Source: Planctomonas deserti (lineage in GTDB: Bacteria; Actinomycetota; Actinomycetes; Actinomycetales; Microbacteriaceae). Taken from it: a DNA stretch of 64,000 nucleotides. The notes beneath the pieces were generated by a model that ran no database searches, was not told the DNA's origin, and saw nothing but the letters and a program-made list of their open reading frames with translations. Position numbers and translations under genes: made by a program. The stretch is taken from contig NZ_QANL01000001.1 in assembly GCF_003067705.1 (NCBI RefSeq), positions 992,001 through 1,056,000 of the forward strand, given 5' to 3'. This document shows positions 43,635 through 51,606 of the stretch, in pieces. Position 1 is the first letter of the stretch; each line of letters starts with the position of its first letter.

Positions 43635-44531
43635 GTGACCGACGGCAGTGAGCGGATGTCGCGCACCGGGCTGTCGCGAAGCAGCGTGGCTGTGCGCCGC
43701 CTCGTGCTCATCTCGCGCCCGGTGCTGTGGATCAACACCATCGGGTCCGGTCTCGTCGCTGTGTGGCTCACCGGCGCGCTGTTCGACCTGCGGGCCCTGC
43801 CGGTCATCCTGTGGCTCACCCTGCCGTTCAACCTGCTCATCTACGGCGTCAACGACATCTACGACCAGGACACGGATGCGGCCAACCCCCGCAAGGGCTC
43901 CATCGAGGGCGCCAGGATCCGGCAGTCCGAGGTGCGGCTCATCGCCTGGGCCGTCGCAGCCGTCAACATCCCGTTCCTCGTCTACTTCCTCCTCGCGCTG
44001 CCGCCGCTCGCGAACGCGGTCATCCTGCTCTACGCGGGCGTGTTCGTCTTCTACTCCGCGCCCCCGCTGCGCTTCAAGGCGCGGCCCTTCCTCGACTCGC
44101 TGAGCAACGCGGCCTACGCGCTGCCGCTCGTGATCGTGCCGGCGGCCCTCGAGGTGACGCCGGTCTGGCCCGCCGCCCTCGGTCTGATGGCGTGGAGCGT
44201 GGCCAAGCACGCCTTCGATGCGGTGCAGGACATCGTGGAGGACCGCGACGCGGGCATCACCACCACCGCGGTGCGGCTCGGTCCGCGCGGGACGGCGCTC
44301 TGGAGCGGAGCCTGGTGGATCGTCTCGACGGCGCTGTTCGCCGTGGTGAGCGTGCCCGTGGCGGCCGTCAGCCTGCTGATCGCCGGCATCCTCGTGGTGC
44401 GCCTGCTGCGCGACCCGACACCGGAGACCGGTCACCGCCTCTACCGCCTGTCGGTCGCTTTCCCCTACATCGCGGGGTCGTTCGCCGGGGTGCTGCTCAT
44501 CATCGCGATCGTGCTGGTGGGCTACCCGTGA
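43635..44531 (+). CDS. UbiA-family prenyltransferase (lycopene-elongase-like)
   Basis: A 298-residue membrane enzyme with about 8-9 helices. It has both aspartate-rich motifs of the UbiA superfamily: NDIYDQDTD (about residues 73-81) and DIVEDRDAG (about 199-207). These bind Mg-diphosphate of the prenyl donor. Coupling to a CrtI/CrtD-type desaturase resembles C50-carotenoid clusters, where the UbiA member (LyeJ, CrtEb) adds C5 units to lycopene. No crtE, crtB or crtY is present here. GTG 43635 is preferred because TACGCT lies 7 bases upstream, a leaderless pattern. ATG 43656 is possible. Confidence 0.82.
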   Translation: MTDGSERMSRTGLSRSSVAVRRLVLISRPVLWINTIGSGLVAVWLTGALFDLRALPVILWLTLPFNLLIYGVNDIYDQDTDAANPRKGSIEGARIRQSEVRLIAWAVAAVNIPFLVYFLLALPPLANAVILLYAGVFVFYSAPPLRFKARPFLDSLSNAAYALPLVIVPAALEVTPVWPAALGLMAWSVAKHAFDAVQDIVEDRDAGITTTAVRLGPRGTALWSGAWWIVSTALFAVVSVPVAAVSLLIAGILVVRLLRDPTPETGHRLYRLSVAFPYIAGSFAGVLLIIAIVLVGYP

Positions 44532-45964
44532 GCCGCATCGTCGTGGTCGGCGGCGGGATGGGCGGGCTCACCGCCGCCGCTCTGCTCGCGCACGCGGGCC
44601 ACCGCGTCACCCTGCTCGAGGCTTCCGCCGAGCTCGGCGGCAAGAGCCGTCGCATCCACCTGGGGGAGGATCGCATCGACACCGGGCCGTCGCTCGTGAC
44701 GTTCCCGGCGGTCTGGGACGAGCTGCTGCGGCGACTCGGCGACGGCAGCCCCGCCCCCGATCGCACCCGCGAGGACGGCCGGCTCGACCTGGTGCGGATG
44801 CCCGAGGTGGGTCGCTACTACTACGACGGCGAGGAGACCTCCCTGCCGGTGGCGCCCGGGCATCCCTGGTACCCCGCGTGGCGACGGTTCTCGGACCTGC
44901 ACGCGCCCCTCGCCGACGACGTGACCGAGCTGCTGCTCGCCGACCCCCTCGACCGGGCCGCCCTCCCGGCGCTGCGCCGGCTCCTAGCCGTCTACGGTTC
45001 GCGCCTCACCACGCGCGCCTACCTCGACAGCCTGCCATGGCTGCCCGACGGGCTGCGCGAGATCATCGCGATCCACACCCTCAACGCGGGCGTCTCGCCC
45101 TCGCGCACCCCGGCCCTCTACGCGAGCATGCCGGCGATCATGGCGGAGACCGGTGCCTGGGTTCCGCGCGGTGGGGTGTACGAGATCGTGCTCGCGCTGG
45201 GCCGGCTGGCTGAGGCGGCCGGGGTCGAGGTTCGCACCGGCGAGGCCGTCACCCGCATCGAGCGCGGATCGGTCACCACCACCGCCGTCGCGCGCTACCC
45301 CGCCGACCTCGTCGTCAGCGCCGTGGATGCCGACCGGCTGGCCGCGCTGCAGGGTCCGTCGCGGATCCCGACGCTTCCCCGCCTGCGCCCCCGCACCCTC
45401 TCCTGCTCGGCCATCGCGGTGTACGGCGTGCTGCGGGAGGAGCTGCCGGCGGAGATCGCGGCGCACAGCGTCGTGCTGCCGACGAAGCCCGCCGCGCTGC
45501 ACCGCAGCCTCGAGGCGGGCGACGAGCCGGCGGACACCATGGTGTTCGTCAACCAGTACCGCCCGGGCGAGGTCTACCCGAACCCGCGCAGCACTGTCGG
45601 CATCCTGCTCACCGCGCCCGCCGACGGCGGTAGCTACACGGCCGAGCATCCCTTCGTGCGGCGCGAGGTCGACCGCGTCTCGGCAGCGATGGGGCTCGAC
45701 GCGCCCCTCACGGACCTCCTCGACGAGCAGACGGTGCTGGATCCGCAGTACTACGGCGGGGGCGGCGAACCACACGGCGCGCTCTACGGGGCGGCGCGTC
45801 CGCCGTGGCAGAGCGGGCCGTTCCACCGCCCCTCGTACAACGACCCCTGGCGGCCCTGGCTCTGGCGGGTCGGCGCGTCTGTGCACCCCGGCGGCGGCAT
45901 CCCGGCGGTGGTGGGCGGGGCGATGATCGCGATGACCCGGCTGCTGAAGTCGAACCCGGCCTGA
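44528..45964 (+). CDS. Phytoene-desaturase-family FAD oxidoreductase (CrtI/CrtD-like)
   Basis: A 478-residue flavoprotein. The N-terminal FAD motif [18 protein letters not shown], then [15 protein letters not shown], is typical of carotenoid desaturases. A middle region with [10 protein letters not shown]-like sequence (here [12 protein letters not shown]) follows, and the C-terminal FAD-binding segment is [18 protein letters not shown]. CrtD-type members desaturate the 3,4 bond of hydroxylated or elongated carotenoids. The pairing with a UbiA prenyltransferase favours this over phytoene desaturation (inference). The GTG start overlaps the UbiA stop (GTGA at 44528-44531), so the two are coupled. 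Confidence 0.82.
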   Translation: MSRIVVVGGGMGGLTAAALLAHAGHRVTLLEASAELGGKSRRIHLGEDRIDTGPSLVTFPAVWDELLRRLGDGSPAPDRTREDGRLDLVRMPEVGRYYYDGEETSLPVAPGHPWYPAWRRFSDLHAPLADDVTELLLADPLDRAALPALRRLLAVYGSRLTTRAYLDSLPWLPDGLREIIAIHTLNAGVSPSRTPALYASMPAIMAETGAWVPRGGVYEIVLALGRLAEAAGVEVRTGEAVTRIERGSVTTTAVARYPADLVVSAVDADRLAALQGPSRIPTLPRLRPRTLSCSAIAVYGVLREELPAEIAAHSVVLPTKPAALHRSLEAGDEPADTMVFVNQYRPGEVYPNPRSTVGILLTAPADGGSYTAEHPFVRREVDRVSAAMGLDAPLTDLLDEQTVLDPQYYGGGGEPHGALYGAARPPWQSGPFHRPSYNDPWRPWLWRVGASVHPGGGIPAVVGGAMIAMTRLLKSNPA

Positions 45965-45993
45965 CGCGGGGCGCCGCGGGGAGATGACCGCTT

Positions 45994-46695
45994 TCATGAG
46001 GCGTTAGTCATAGTCAGTGCGTGTTCGCGGGGTGTGACTTCGGGGGAGCGGAGCCGTGTGCCTTTGATCAGGAGCCAGAGGAAGAAGGCCACTTCGCCGC
46101 CGAAGCCGAACGCCGCGATGCTGATGGAGTAGTCGGGTATCAGTACAAGACCGACGCCATCCGCCAGATATGCCAGCCCGGTGAGGGCAAGGAGGATCCC
46201 GAAGATTCGCGGCACGAACCCGGAGCGGTACGCGACGTAGCCGAGGACCAGCAGGTGAGCGGCGAAGAGGATGAGGCCGGTGTGCCAGATCATGATCCAG
46301 GAGTCGAAGGCGCGCAGTGCGGCGGCGGGATCGTCGAGGAGCGCCGGTACCCTCACCAGTTCGCTCGTCGCGGTCAGAAGTACCGCCGTGTAGGTGAGTC
46401 GGAAGCATGCCGCCAGCGCGGATAGATCCCGTTGCACGGGGGCGAACAGGCGGTAGAGGGCCAATGACGTGATGACGTCGAGGACGGCCACCAGGACCAT
46501 GCTGGCCGCACCCATGCGGAAGGCCGTTTCGGAAGCTGCGATGTTCCGTGCGGTTTGCTGAGGGTCGTCAGCCGTGATGAGGGGCACGGCGAGGGACAGA
46601 TAGATGATGGCGACGGCGGCCATCAGAAGGAGGGACAGCCCGGCGATGAGCGCGGCGCGCCGTCGGGTCCACGTGGGTTGATCGGTGAGAGACAT
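45994..46695 (-). CDS. DUF4386 membrane protein
   Basis: A 233-residue protein with six or seven predicted membrane helices: AALIAGLSLLLMAAVAIIYL, ASMVLVAVLDVITSLALYRL, then HTGLILFAAHLLVLGYVAY and GILLALTGLAYLADGVGLVL. The pattern, including the LFAPVQRDLSALAACFRL loop, is that of DUF4386 proteins, whose function is unknown. It is divergent from a TetR regulator with a clustered set of palindromes between them, so it is probably the regulator's target. It converges on the desaturase with a 29-base gap. Confidence 0.8.
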   Translation of the reverse strand: MSLTDQPTWTRRRAALIAGLSLLLMAAVAIIYLSLAVPLITADDPQQTARNIAASETAFRMGAASMVLVAVLDVITSLALYRLFAPVQRDLSALAACFRLTYTAVLLTATSELVRVPALLDDPAAALRAFDSWIMIWHTGLILFAAHLLVLGYVAYRSGFVPRIFGILLALTGLAYLADGVGLVLIPDYSISIAAFGFGGEVAFFLWLLIKGTRLRSPEVTPREHALTMTNAS

Positions 46696-46850
46696 TGCTA
46701 CTCCAGTTGGAAGATCGAGCGTGTGGAAGCAGGGGTGAATCCCCCCGGGGATGTCGCTGGGTTCGCCAGTTGATGCCCCTTGGTGGACCCGGTGAGAGGG
46801 GGAGCACGGGTGTGCGGAAGCCGATTCGTCATCAGCGTCACTCGTCAGAC

Positions 46851-46895
46851 TTACAGTGTAAACTTACGTTGTACGCAACGTATGCCTACGGTGTA
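46851..46895. promoter_or_regulatory. Clustered TetR-type operators between DUF4386 and TetR genes
   Basis: TTACAGTGTAA (46851-46861) and TACGTTG-TACG-CAACGTA (46865-46882) are palindromes. A third related half, CTACGGTGTA, is near 46886. They lie upstream of both divergent starts. Confidence 0.6.
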
Positions 46896-46926
46896 TGTCT
46901 GTCAATGGGAGAGGGAAGATCCGAAG

Positions 46927-47625
46927 ATGCCAGCGAACACGGGCGCTGAGGCGCGCATCAAGCTGAACCGGGAGCGGGTGCTGACCACCGCTATCCGGCT
47001 CGCGGACGAGAACGGGATCGAGCGGCTCACCATGCGGAAGCTCGGTGAGGAACTCGGGGTCGAAGCCATGTCGTTGTACAACCACGTCGCGAACAAGACC
47101 GACCTGCTGAACGGGATGATCGACACCGTGTTCGAAGAAGTGGAACTTCCGTCACACAGTGACAGCTGGAAGACGGCCCTTCGGAAACGGTCGCTGTCGC
47201 TGCGCGAGATGCTGAAACGGCACACGTGGGCCAACGGGCTGATGGACTCAGCGGCGACCCCCGGTGCGGCGACGCTGCGCCATCACGACCGCGTGATCGG
47301 AACGTTCCGGAACGCCGGCTTCTCACTCGCCATGACCGCGCACGCGCTGGCGGTGCTCGACAGCTACGTTTACGGGTTCGCGAAGCAGGACCAGGCACTG
47401 CCATTCGATACCGAGGAGGAGGCCGCAGCTATGGGGCAGGTATTCCTCGCCCACCTCCTTCCGGACCAGTACCCCTACCTGCACGAGTTCACCACCGGGC
47501 ACGTGCTGCAGCCCGGCTACAGCTTCGGGAAAGAGTTCGTACCCGGCCTGGACCTCGTCCTGGATGCGCTTGAACAAGAGCGCGACGCCGAGGTCAAGGT
47601 CACTGGCGAGGCACGGGCTGGATAG
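46927..47625 (+). CDS. TetR family regulator with TetR_C domain
   Basis: A 232-residue regulator. The N-terminal HTH (RERVLTTAIRLADENGIERL, TMRKLGEELGVEAMSLYNHVANKTDLL) and the C-terminal TetR_C-type helical domain (ATPGAATLRHHDRVIGTFRNAGFS; ALAVLDSYVYGFAKQ) match the tetracycline-repressor-like branch. A GAGAGGGAAG site precedes ATG 46927. The frame is open upstream but that part is non-conserved and crosses the operators. It is predicted to repress itself and the divergent DUF4386 gene. The inducer is not predictable. Confidence 0.87.
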   Translation: MPANTGAEARIKLNRERVLTTAIRLADENGIERLTMRKLGEELGVEAMSLYNHVANKTDLLNGMIDTVFEEVELPSHSDSWKTALRKRSLSLREMLKRHTWANGLMDSAATPGAATLRHHDRVIGTFRNAGFSLAMTAHALAVLDSYVYGFAKQDQALPFDTEEEAAAMGQVFLAHLLPDQYPYLHEFTTGHVLQPGYSFGKEFVPGLDLVLDALEQERDAEVKVTGEARAG

Positions 47626-47690
47626 CTCAGCGCCGCGAAGAGAACCGGCGGCCGCCGGGGCGAAAGCGTCGCGGCCTATGACAACAACTC

Positions 47691-47894
47691 TCAGCCCTGC
47701 CCTGTCCCGCGCATGATCACTCGTGGCATCGGTATCCCTACTGGTGGTGTCACCTCGGCGGACCCATCCCGCCATCTAACGCGGTACGTCGTCGCCGCAC
47801 CCGTGAGTGGGTTGGTGACGGTGACATCGCGCTCACCGTCCGGGCCCGGGAACACGTGCAATGTCAAGCCGTCGAGGTAGTGAATTACCTCCAC
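47691..47894 (-). CDS. 67-residue ORF, possible C-terminal glycosidase remnant
   Basis: It starts at GTG 47894, overlapping the end of the epimerase gene by 10 bases, with the GGAGG of that gene's end nearby. The peptide is beta-strand-rich (LTLHVFPGPDGERDVTVTNP, then TYRVRWRDG) and reminds me of the C-terminal beta-domain of GH31-type glycosidases, but no catalytic part exists. It could be a small real gene translated by coupling at the end of the operon, or a leftover of a deleted glycosidase. Low certainty. Confidence 0.35.
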   Translation of the reverse strand: MEVIHYLDGLTLHVFPGPDGERDVTVTNPLTGAATTYRVRWRDGSAEVTPPVGIPMPRVIMRGTGQG

Positions 47895-49357
47895 ACTGTC
47901 TGTTCGGCGGTCGCGCCCTCGACTTGAGCGAGGAAGCTATTTCTCTCAGCCTGCTGCGGATAGGTCGATGTGTTCTTCACGCACTCAGGGCACCAATGCC
48001 CTCCGGTCAGGACGAGCCGAGGGCTGCCGGAGAAGGTGTGGCCCTGCGCACAGCCCCAGTCGAGGGGCGTCGCGATGTCGCCTTCACGCATCTGTTCAGA
48101 TAGAACTCGACCGCCTCGGAACTGGGCGGCATCCCTCATGTCGTCCAGGGACCATTCGCTTTGCTGCTTGCTCTCGTCGTAACCGTGATCGAGGAAGGTC
48201 GGGCTTCTGTCGGGGCGAGGCGGCCAGAAGGTGGACCAATCTCCGATTGCCTCCCATTCAGCTCTTGAGCCGAAGTAGGCGGCGATCTTCTCCTCATCAC
48301 CATCGCGGACGAAGGCCATTGTGCCGCGGGGCTTGAGAGTGAGCGGCTTCAACACCAGGTTCTTGACAATCCATGCGGGTGCTCGGCCGGCCGCTTTGAG
48401 CGAGGGGTTCGCGCGGACCGCGCGTTCGAGGGCGGCGTCAGGGGTGTCCTGCCGGAACGGCACGAGCTCCTGGAGGCGGTCGGAGTCGATGTACCACTGG
48501 CCGTGGAAGTTGCGGGTGGCGAACCAGTTGCGGTTGTACCAGCGCTTGACGTCCTTGACGCCGAGTGCTCCGGAAATCCGCACCTGCAGCTCCCAGTTGG
48601 TCAGGCGCCACTCCTCGCCGCCGCCGATGTTGTAGATGCCGGCCCAGAACTCTTCGGGCACCTCGTCGCCGCAGATGTTGACCATCAGTCGGGCGGCGTC
48701 CTCTACCGACACCCATTCCATGACGCCTTCGAAGGGTGAGTGAGTCATGATCGGGTCGCGGATGTCGAGCATGCCGGGGTGGAAGATGCCGGTCTGTCTA
48801 AGCCAGGCCCACTTCGGTAGACCGGAGTCGACGAATATTTTCTCGGCGATGATCTTGCTCTGCCCGTACTCGTCGTACTTGGCGACGCGGATCGGGTCGC
48901 CGACGCGTCCCCAGTGGTGGGGCGGGTTACGGTCCCCGGTCTCGGCAATGGTGCCGATCCCGACCACGGCGATCGCGGACGGGTCGGGCTGTGCCCGCAC
49001 GGCGCGGATGATGTTCCGCATGCTGCCCACGTTGACCCGGTGAGCGAGCTCCGGATGTTCGTCAGCGAACGGCGAGACCACCGCACCCACGTGCAGCACG
49101 TAGTCGGCCCCCTGGACGCACGCTTCGACTGCGGCATAGTCCGTCAGGTCGCCGAAGCGCACCTGCAGATTCCGCATCCCCTCGAACTCGCGAATAGCCG
49201 CGGAGTCCTTACGCGACGGGAGCACGAGCGCGACCACTTCGAAGTCGTCGGCCCGCTCCGCGAACTCACGCAGAATGTAGCGGCCCCAGTTGCCAGCTGC
49301 ACCGGTAAGGAACACGCGCTTCTTGCGATCTCCGGTAGGTCTCGTGAAAGCAACCAT
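47885..49357 (-). CDS. NAD-dependent epimerase/dehydratase fused to a C-terminal zinc ribbon
   Basis: A 490-residue protein. The extended SDR part (about 1-330) has LTGAAGNWGRYILREF, a GDLTDYAAVEACVQGADYVLHV segment and the active-site pair in YDEYGQSKIIAEK (Tyr, Lys). The C-terminal part ends in W-x-C-x-x-G-H-x-F ... W-C-P-E-C (Cys436, His440, Cys456, Cys459), a zinc-ribbon/treble-clef pattern like DUF4379-type modules, which I do not know as a partner of this enzyme family. Its ATG overlaps the GH3 stop (TGATG). In the glycoside operon it may oxidise or epimerise a sugar or act on the released aglycone (inference). Confidence 0.75.
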   Translation of the reverse strand: MVAFTRPTGDRKKRVFLTGAAGNWGRYILREFAERADDFEVVALVLPSRKDSAAIREFEGMRNLQVRFGDLTDYAAVEACVQGADYVLHVGAVVSPFADEHPELAHRVNVGSMRNIIRAVRAQPDPSAIAVVGIGTIAETGDRNPPHHWGRVGDPIRVAKYDEYGQSKIIAEKIFVDSGLPKWAWLRQTGIFHPGMLDIRDPIMTHSPFEGVMEWVSVEDAARLMVNICGDEVPEEFWAGIYNIGGGEEWRLTNWELQVRISGALGVKDVKRWYNRNWFATRNFHGQWYIDSDRLQELVPFRQDTPDAALERAVRANPSLKAAGRAPAWIVKNLVLKPLTLKPRGTMAFVRDGDEEKIAAYFGSRAEWEAIGDWSTFWPPRPDRSPTFLDHGYDESKQQSEWSLDDMRDAAQFRGGRVLSEQMREGDIATPLDWGCAQGHTFSGSPRLVLTGGHWCPECVKNTSTYPQQAERNSFLAQVEGATAEQTVWR

Positions 49358-51606
49358 CAGATCGTGCTCGCGGGCTTGCTGGCGTCGATGAGCTGCTCGA
49401 GCGCCTCGACCGGAATCGCCCCGCCGAGGAACCCCATGAACTGCTTCATCGGCATGGACTCAACCATTCGCAGCTGCTCCTGCTGGTCGACGGCTTGGGC
49501 GCGCTTCTCCTCGCTCATCGCAGCACTCATTCCCTCCATTAGGGCTGGTCCAGCGATCGGGTGCGCGAACCAGTCACCGACGGTGGAATCGAACGAGAGC
49601 ACGGGGATGATGACGTCGCCCGCGAGCGTCACCGTGGCCTCGGCGAGGACGGTAGCTGCATCCTGGCCGAGCTGGATGCGGTAGTCACCGGGTGCCACGA
49701 CCCAGCGGTCGAGCTCGATGTCCCAGTACGCGAACGCTCTGCGGCCCAATTCGAGCAGCACGATCCGGCTCTCTCCCGCCTCGAGAATCATCGTGGTGAA
49801 GGCACGAAGCTCTCGCGCCGGCCGCCGCACGGGGCCCGCTTCGGTGGCGACATACACCTGCATGACGTGTTTGCCTGCGCGCGATCCGGTATTCGTGACG
49901 GTTGCGGTCACGGTCGCGGTGTCGTCTCCCGTGATCTCGACGGCGAAGTCGCGGGTCTCGAAGGTGGTGTAACCGAGGCCATGTCCGAACGGATAACGAA
50001 TGCCCGTGCCGACGGTCGCGTAGTGGCGGTAACCCACCATCACCCCTTCGCCGTAGCGCACGTGGCCTTGCTCGCCGGGGAAGTTGAGGTAGCTGGGGAC
50101 GTCCTGTAGTCGGAGCGGGATGGTTTCGGCGAGGCGGCCGCCGGGTTCGGCGATTCCGAACAGGATGTCCGCGAGAGCGGCTCCGCCGGCCTGGCCGAGC
50201 AGGAAGCCCTCGAGGATGGCGTCGACGTCGTCGTGCCAGCCTTCGAGGGAGACCACTCCGCCGTTGCTGAGGACGACGACCGTTCGGCGTGCCGCCGCGG
50301 CGACCGCCCGGATCAGCACGACCTGCACCGCTGGCAGTGCGATGTCGGCTCGGTCGAATCCTTCGGACTCGTCCTTCTCGCCGAGCCCCGCGAAGACGAC
50401 GGCGACGTCGGCGCCCGCTGCTGCCTCCACCGCCTCAGCGCGGAGGTCCTCGGCGTTGCCGCTGTCGACGGTGGAGAAGCCCGGCGCGTAGACGATTTCG
50501 ACGCCGCGTTCGTGGGCGTGCTCCTTCACCATGTCGAGCGCGGCGTCGACACGGGTGGGGCGGATGTGCGAGCTTCCTCCGCCCTGAAAGCGGGGCTTCG
50601 CTGCGAACTCTCCGACCACCGCGATCGTTCGCGCCGACTGGAGCGGGAGTACCGCGCCGTCGTTCTTCAGCAGGACCACGCTTTCGGTTGCGAGGCGGCG
50701 GGCGAGGTTATGGTGCGCGTCCACGTCGAAGGTATCGTCCAGCTCCTGCGTGAGTGCGGTGAGGGCGATGACGCGTTTCACGGCCTCGTCGACGACGGTC
50801 TCGTCAAGCGCTCCCGCCCGCACGGCGTCAACGATCTCCTGATCCGTGCCCCCGCCGGTACCGGGCATTTCGAGGTCGAGGCCAGCTGCGAGTGCGGAGA
50901 CCCTGTCGCTCACCGCCCCCCAATCGGAGACGACGGCCCCATCGAACCCCCACTCGGTGCGCAGCAGATCGGTCAGCAGCCATCGGTTCTCGGAGGAGTA
51001 GACGCCGTTGATCTTGTTGTAGGAGCACATCACGGTGGCGGGCTTCGCTTCGGTTACTACCCGCTCGAAAGCCGGGAGGTAGATCTCGCGGAGGGTGCGG
51101 GCGTCGACGTCCGCGCTGACCCGCATCCGCTCGGTCTCCTGGTTGTTCGCGGCGAAGTGCTTTACGGAGGCGCCCACGCCGGCGCCCTGCTGACCCCGAA
51201 CGTGCGCGGCTCCGAGTACGCCGGACAGCAGCGGGTCCTCGCTGTAGTACTCGAAGTTGCGGCCGCAGAGCGGGGATCGCTTGATGTTGACGCCGGGACC
51301 GAGCAGCACGCTGACACCCAGCGCTCGTGCCTCGCGTCCTACGGCGGCGCCCACCTCCTGCGCGACTTCCGGGTCCCAGGAGGACCCGACGGCTACGGCC
51401 GGCGGGAAGCAGGTCGCGGGGACGCTCTCGTTGATCCCGAGGTGGTCGGCCTCCCCCTTCTGCAGGCGAACCCCGTGCGGGCCGTCCGTGAGGACGATCG
51501 AGGGGATGTCGGCCTCGTCGATCGGCTTGGTGGACCAGAAGTCTCGCCCGGATAGCAGCGACGCCTTCTGCTCGAGGGTGAGGGCGGTGAGGTCGATGTC
51601 GGCCAT
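49357..51606 (-). CDS. GH3 family beta-glycosidase (probable beta-glucosidase)
   Basis: A 749-residue cytoplasmic enzyme without signal peptide. GH3 N-domain barrel (about 1-310): TDGPHGVRL, KRSPLCGRNFEYYSEDP, VKHFAANNQE, and the nucleophile Asp (about 228) in VVSDWGAV. C-domain (about 340-590): the candidate acid/base Glu in GLGEKDESEGFDR and PFGHGLGYTTF. The fibronectin-III-like end carries AGKHVMQVYVATEAG and RELRAF. It probably removes glucose, or a similar beta-sugar, after GH78 has removed rhamnose. Start and stop overlap its neighbours as TGATG at both ends, so the three genes are tightly coupled. Confidence 0.9.
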   Translation of the reverse strand: MADIDLTALTLEQKASLLSGRDFWSTKPIDEADIPSIVLTDGPHGVRLQKGEADHLGINESVPATCFPPAVAVGSSWDPEVAQEVGAAVGREARALGVSVLLGPGVNIKRSPLCGRNFEYYSEDPLLSGVLGAAHVRGQQGAGVGASVKHFAANNQETERMRVSADVDARTLREIYLPAFERVVTEAKPATVMCSYNKINGVYSSENRWLLTDLLRTEWGFDGAVVSDWGAVSDRVSALAAGLDLEMPGTGGGTDQEIVDAVRAGALDETVVDEAVKRVIALTALTQELDDTFDVDAHHNLARRLATESVVLLKNDGAVLPLQSARTIAVVGEFAAKPRFQGGGSSHIRPTRVDAALDMVKEHAHERGVEIVYAPGFSTVDSGNAEDLRAEAVEAAAGADVAVVFAGLGEKDESEGFDRADIALPAVQVVLIRAVAAAARRTVVVLSNGGVVSLEGWHDDVDAILEGFLLGQAGGAALADILFGIAEPGGRLAETIPLRLQDVPSYLNFPGEQGHVRYGEGVMVGYRHYATVGTGIRYPFGHGLGYTTFETRDFAVEITGDDTATVTATVTNTGSRAGKHVMQVYVATEAGPVRRPARELRAFTTMILEAGESRIVLLELGRRAFAYWDIELDRWVVAPGDYRIQLGQDAATVLAEATVTLAGDVIIPVLSFDSTVGDWFAHPIAGPALMEGMSAAMSEEKRAQAVDQQEQLRMVESMPMKQFMGFLGGAIPVEALEQLIDASKPASTI

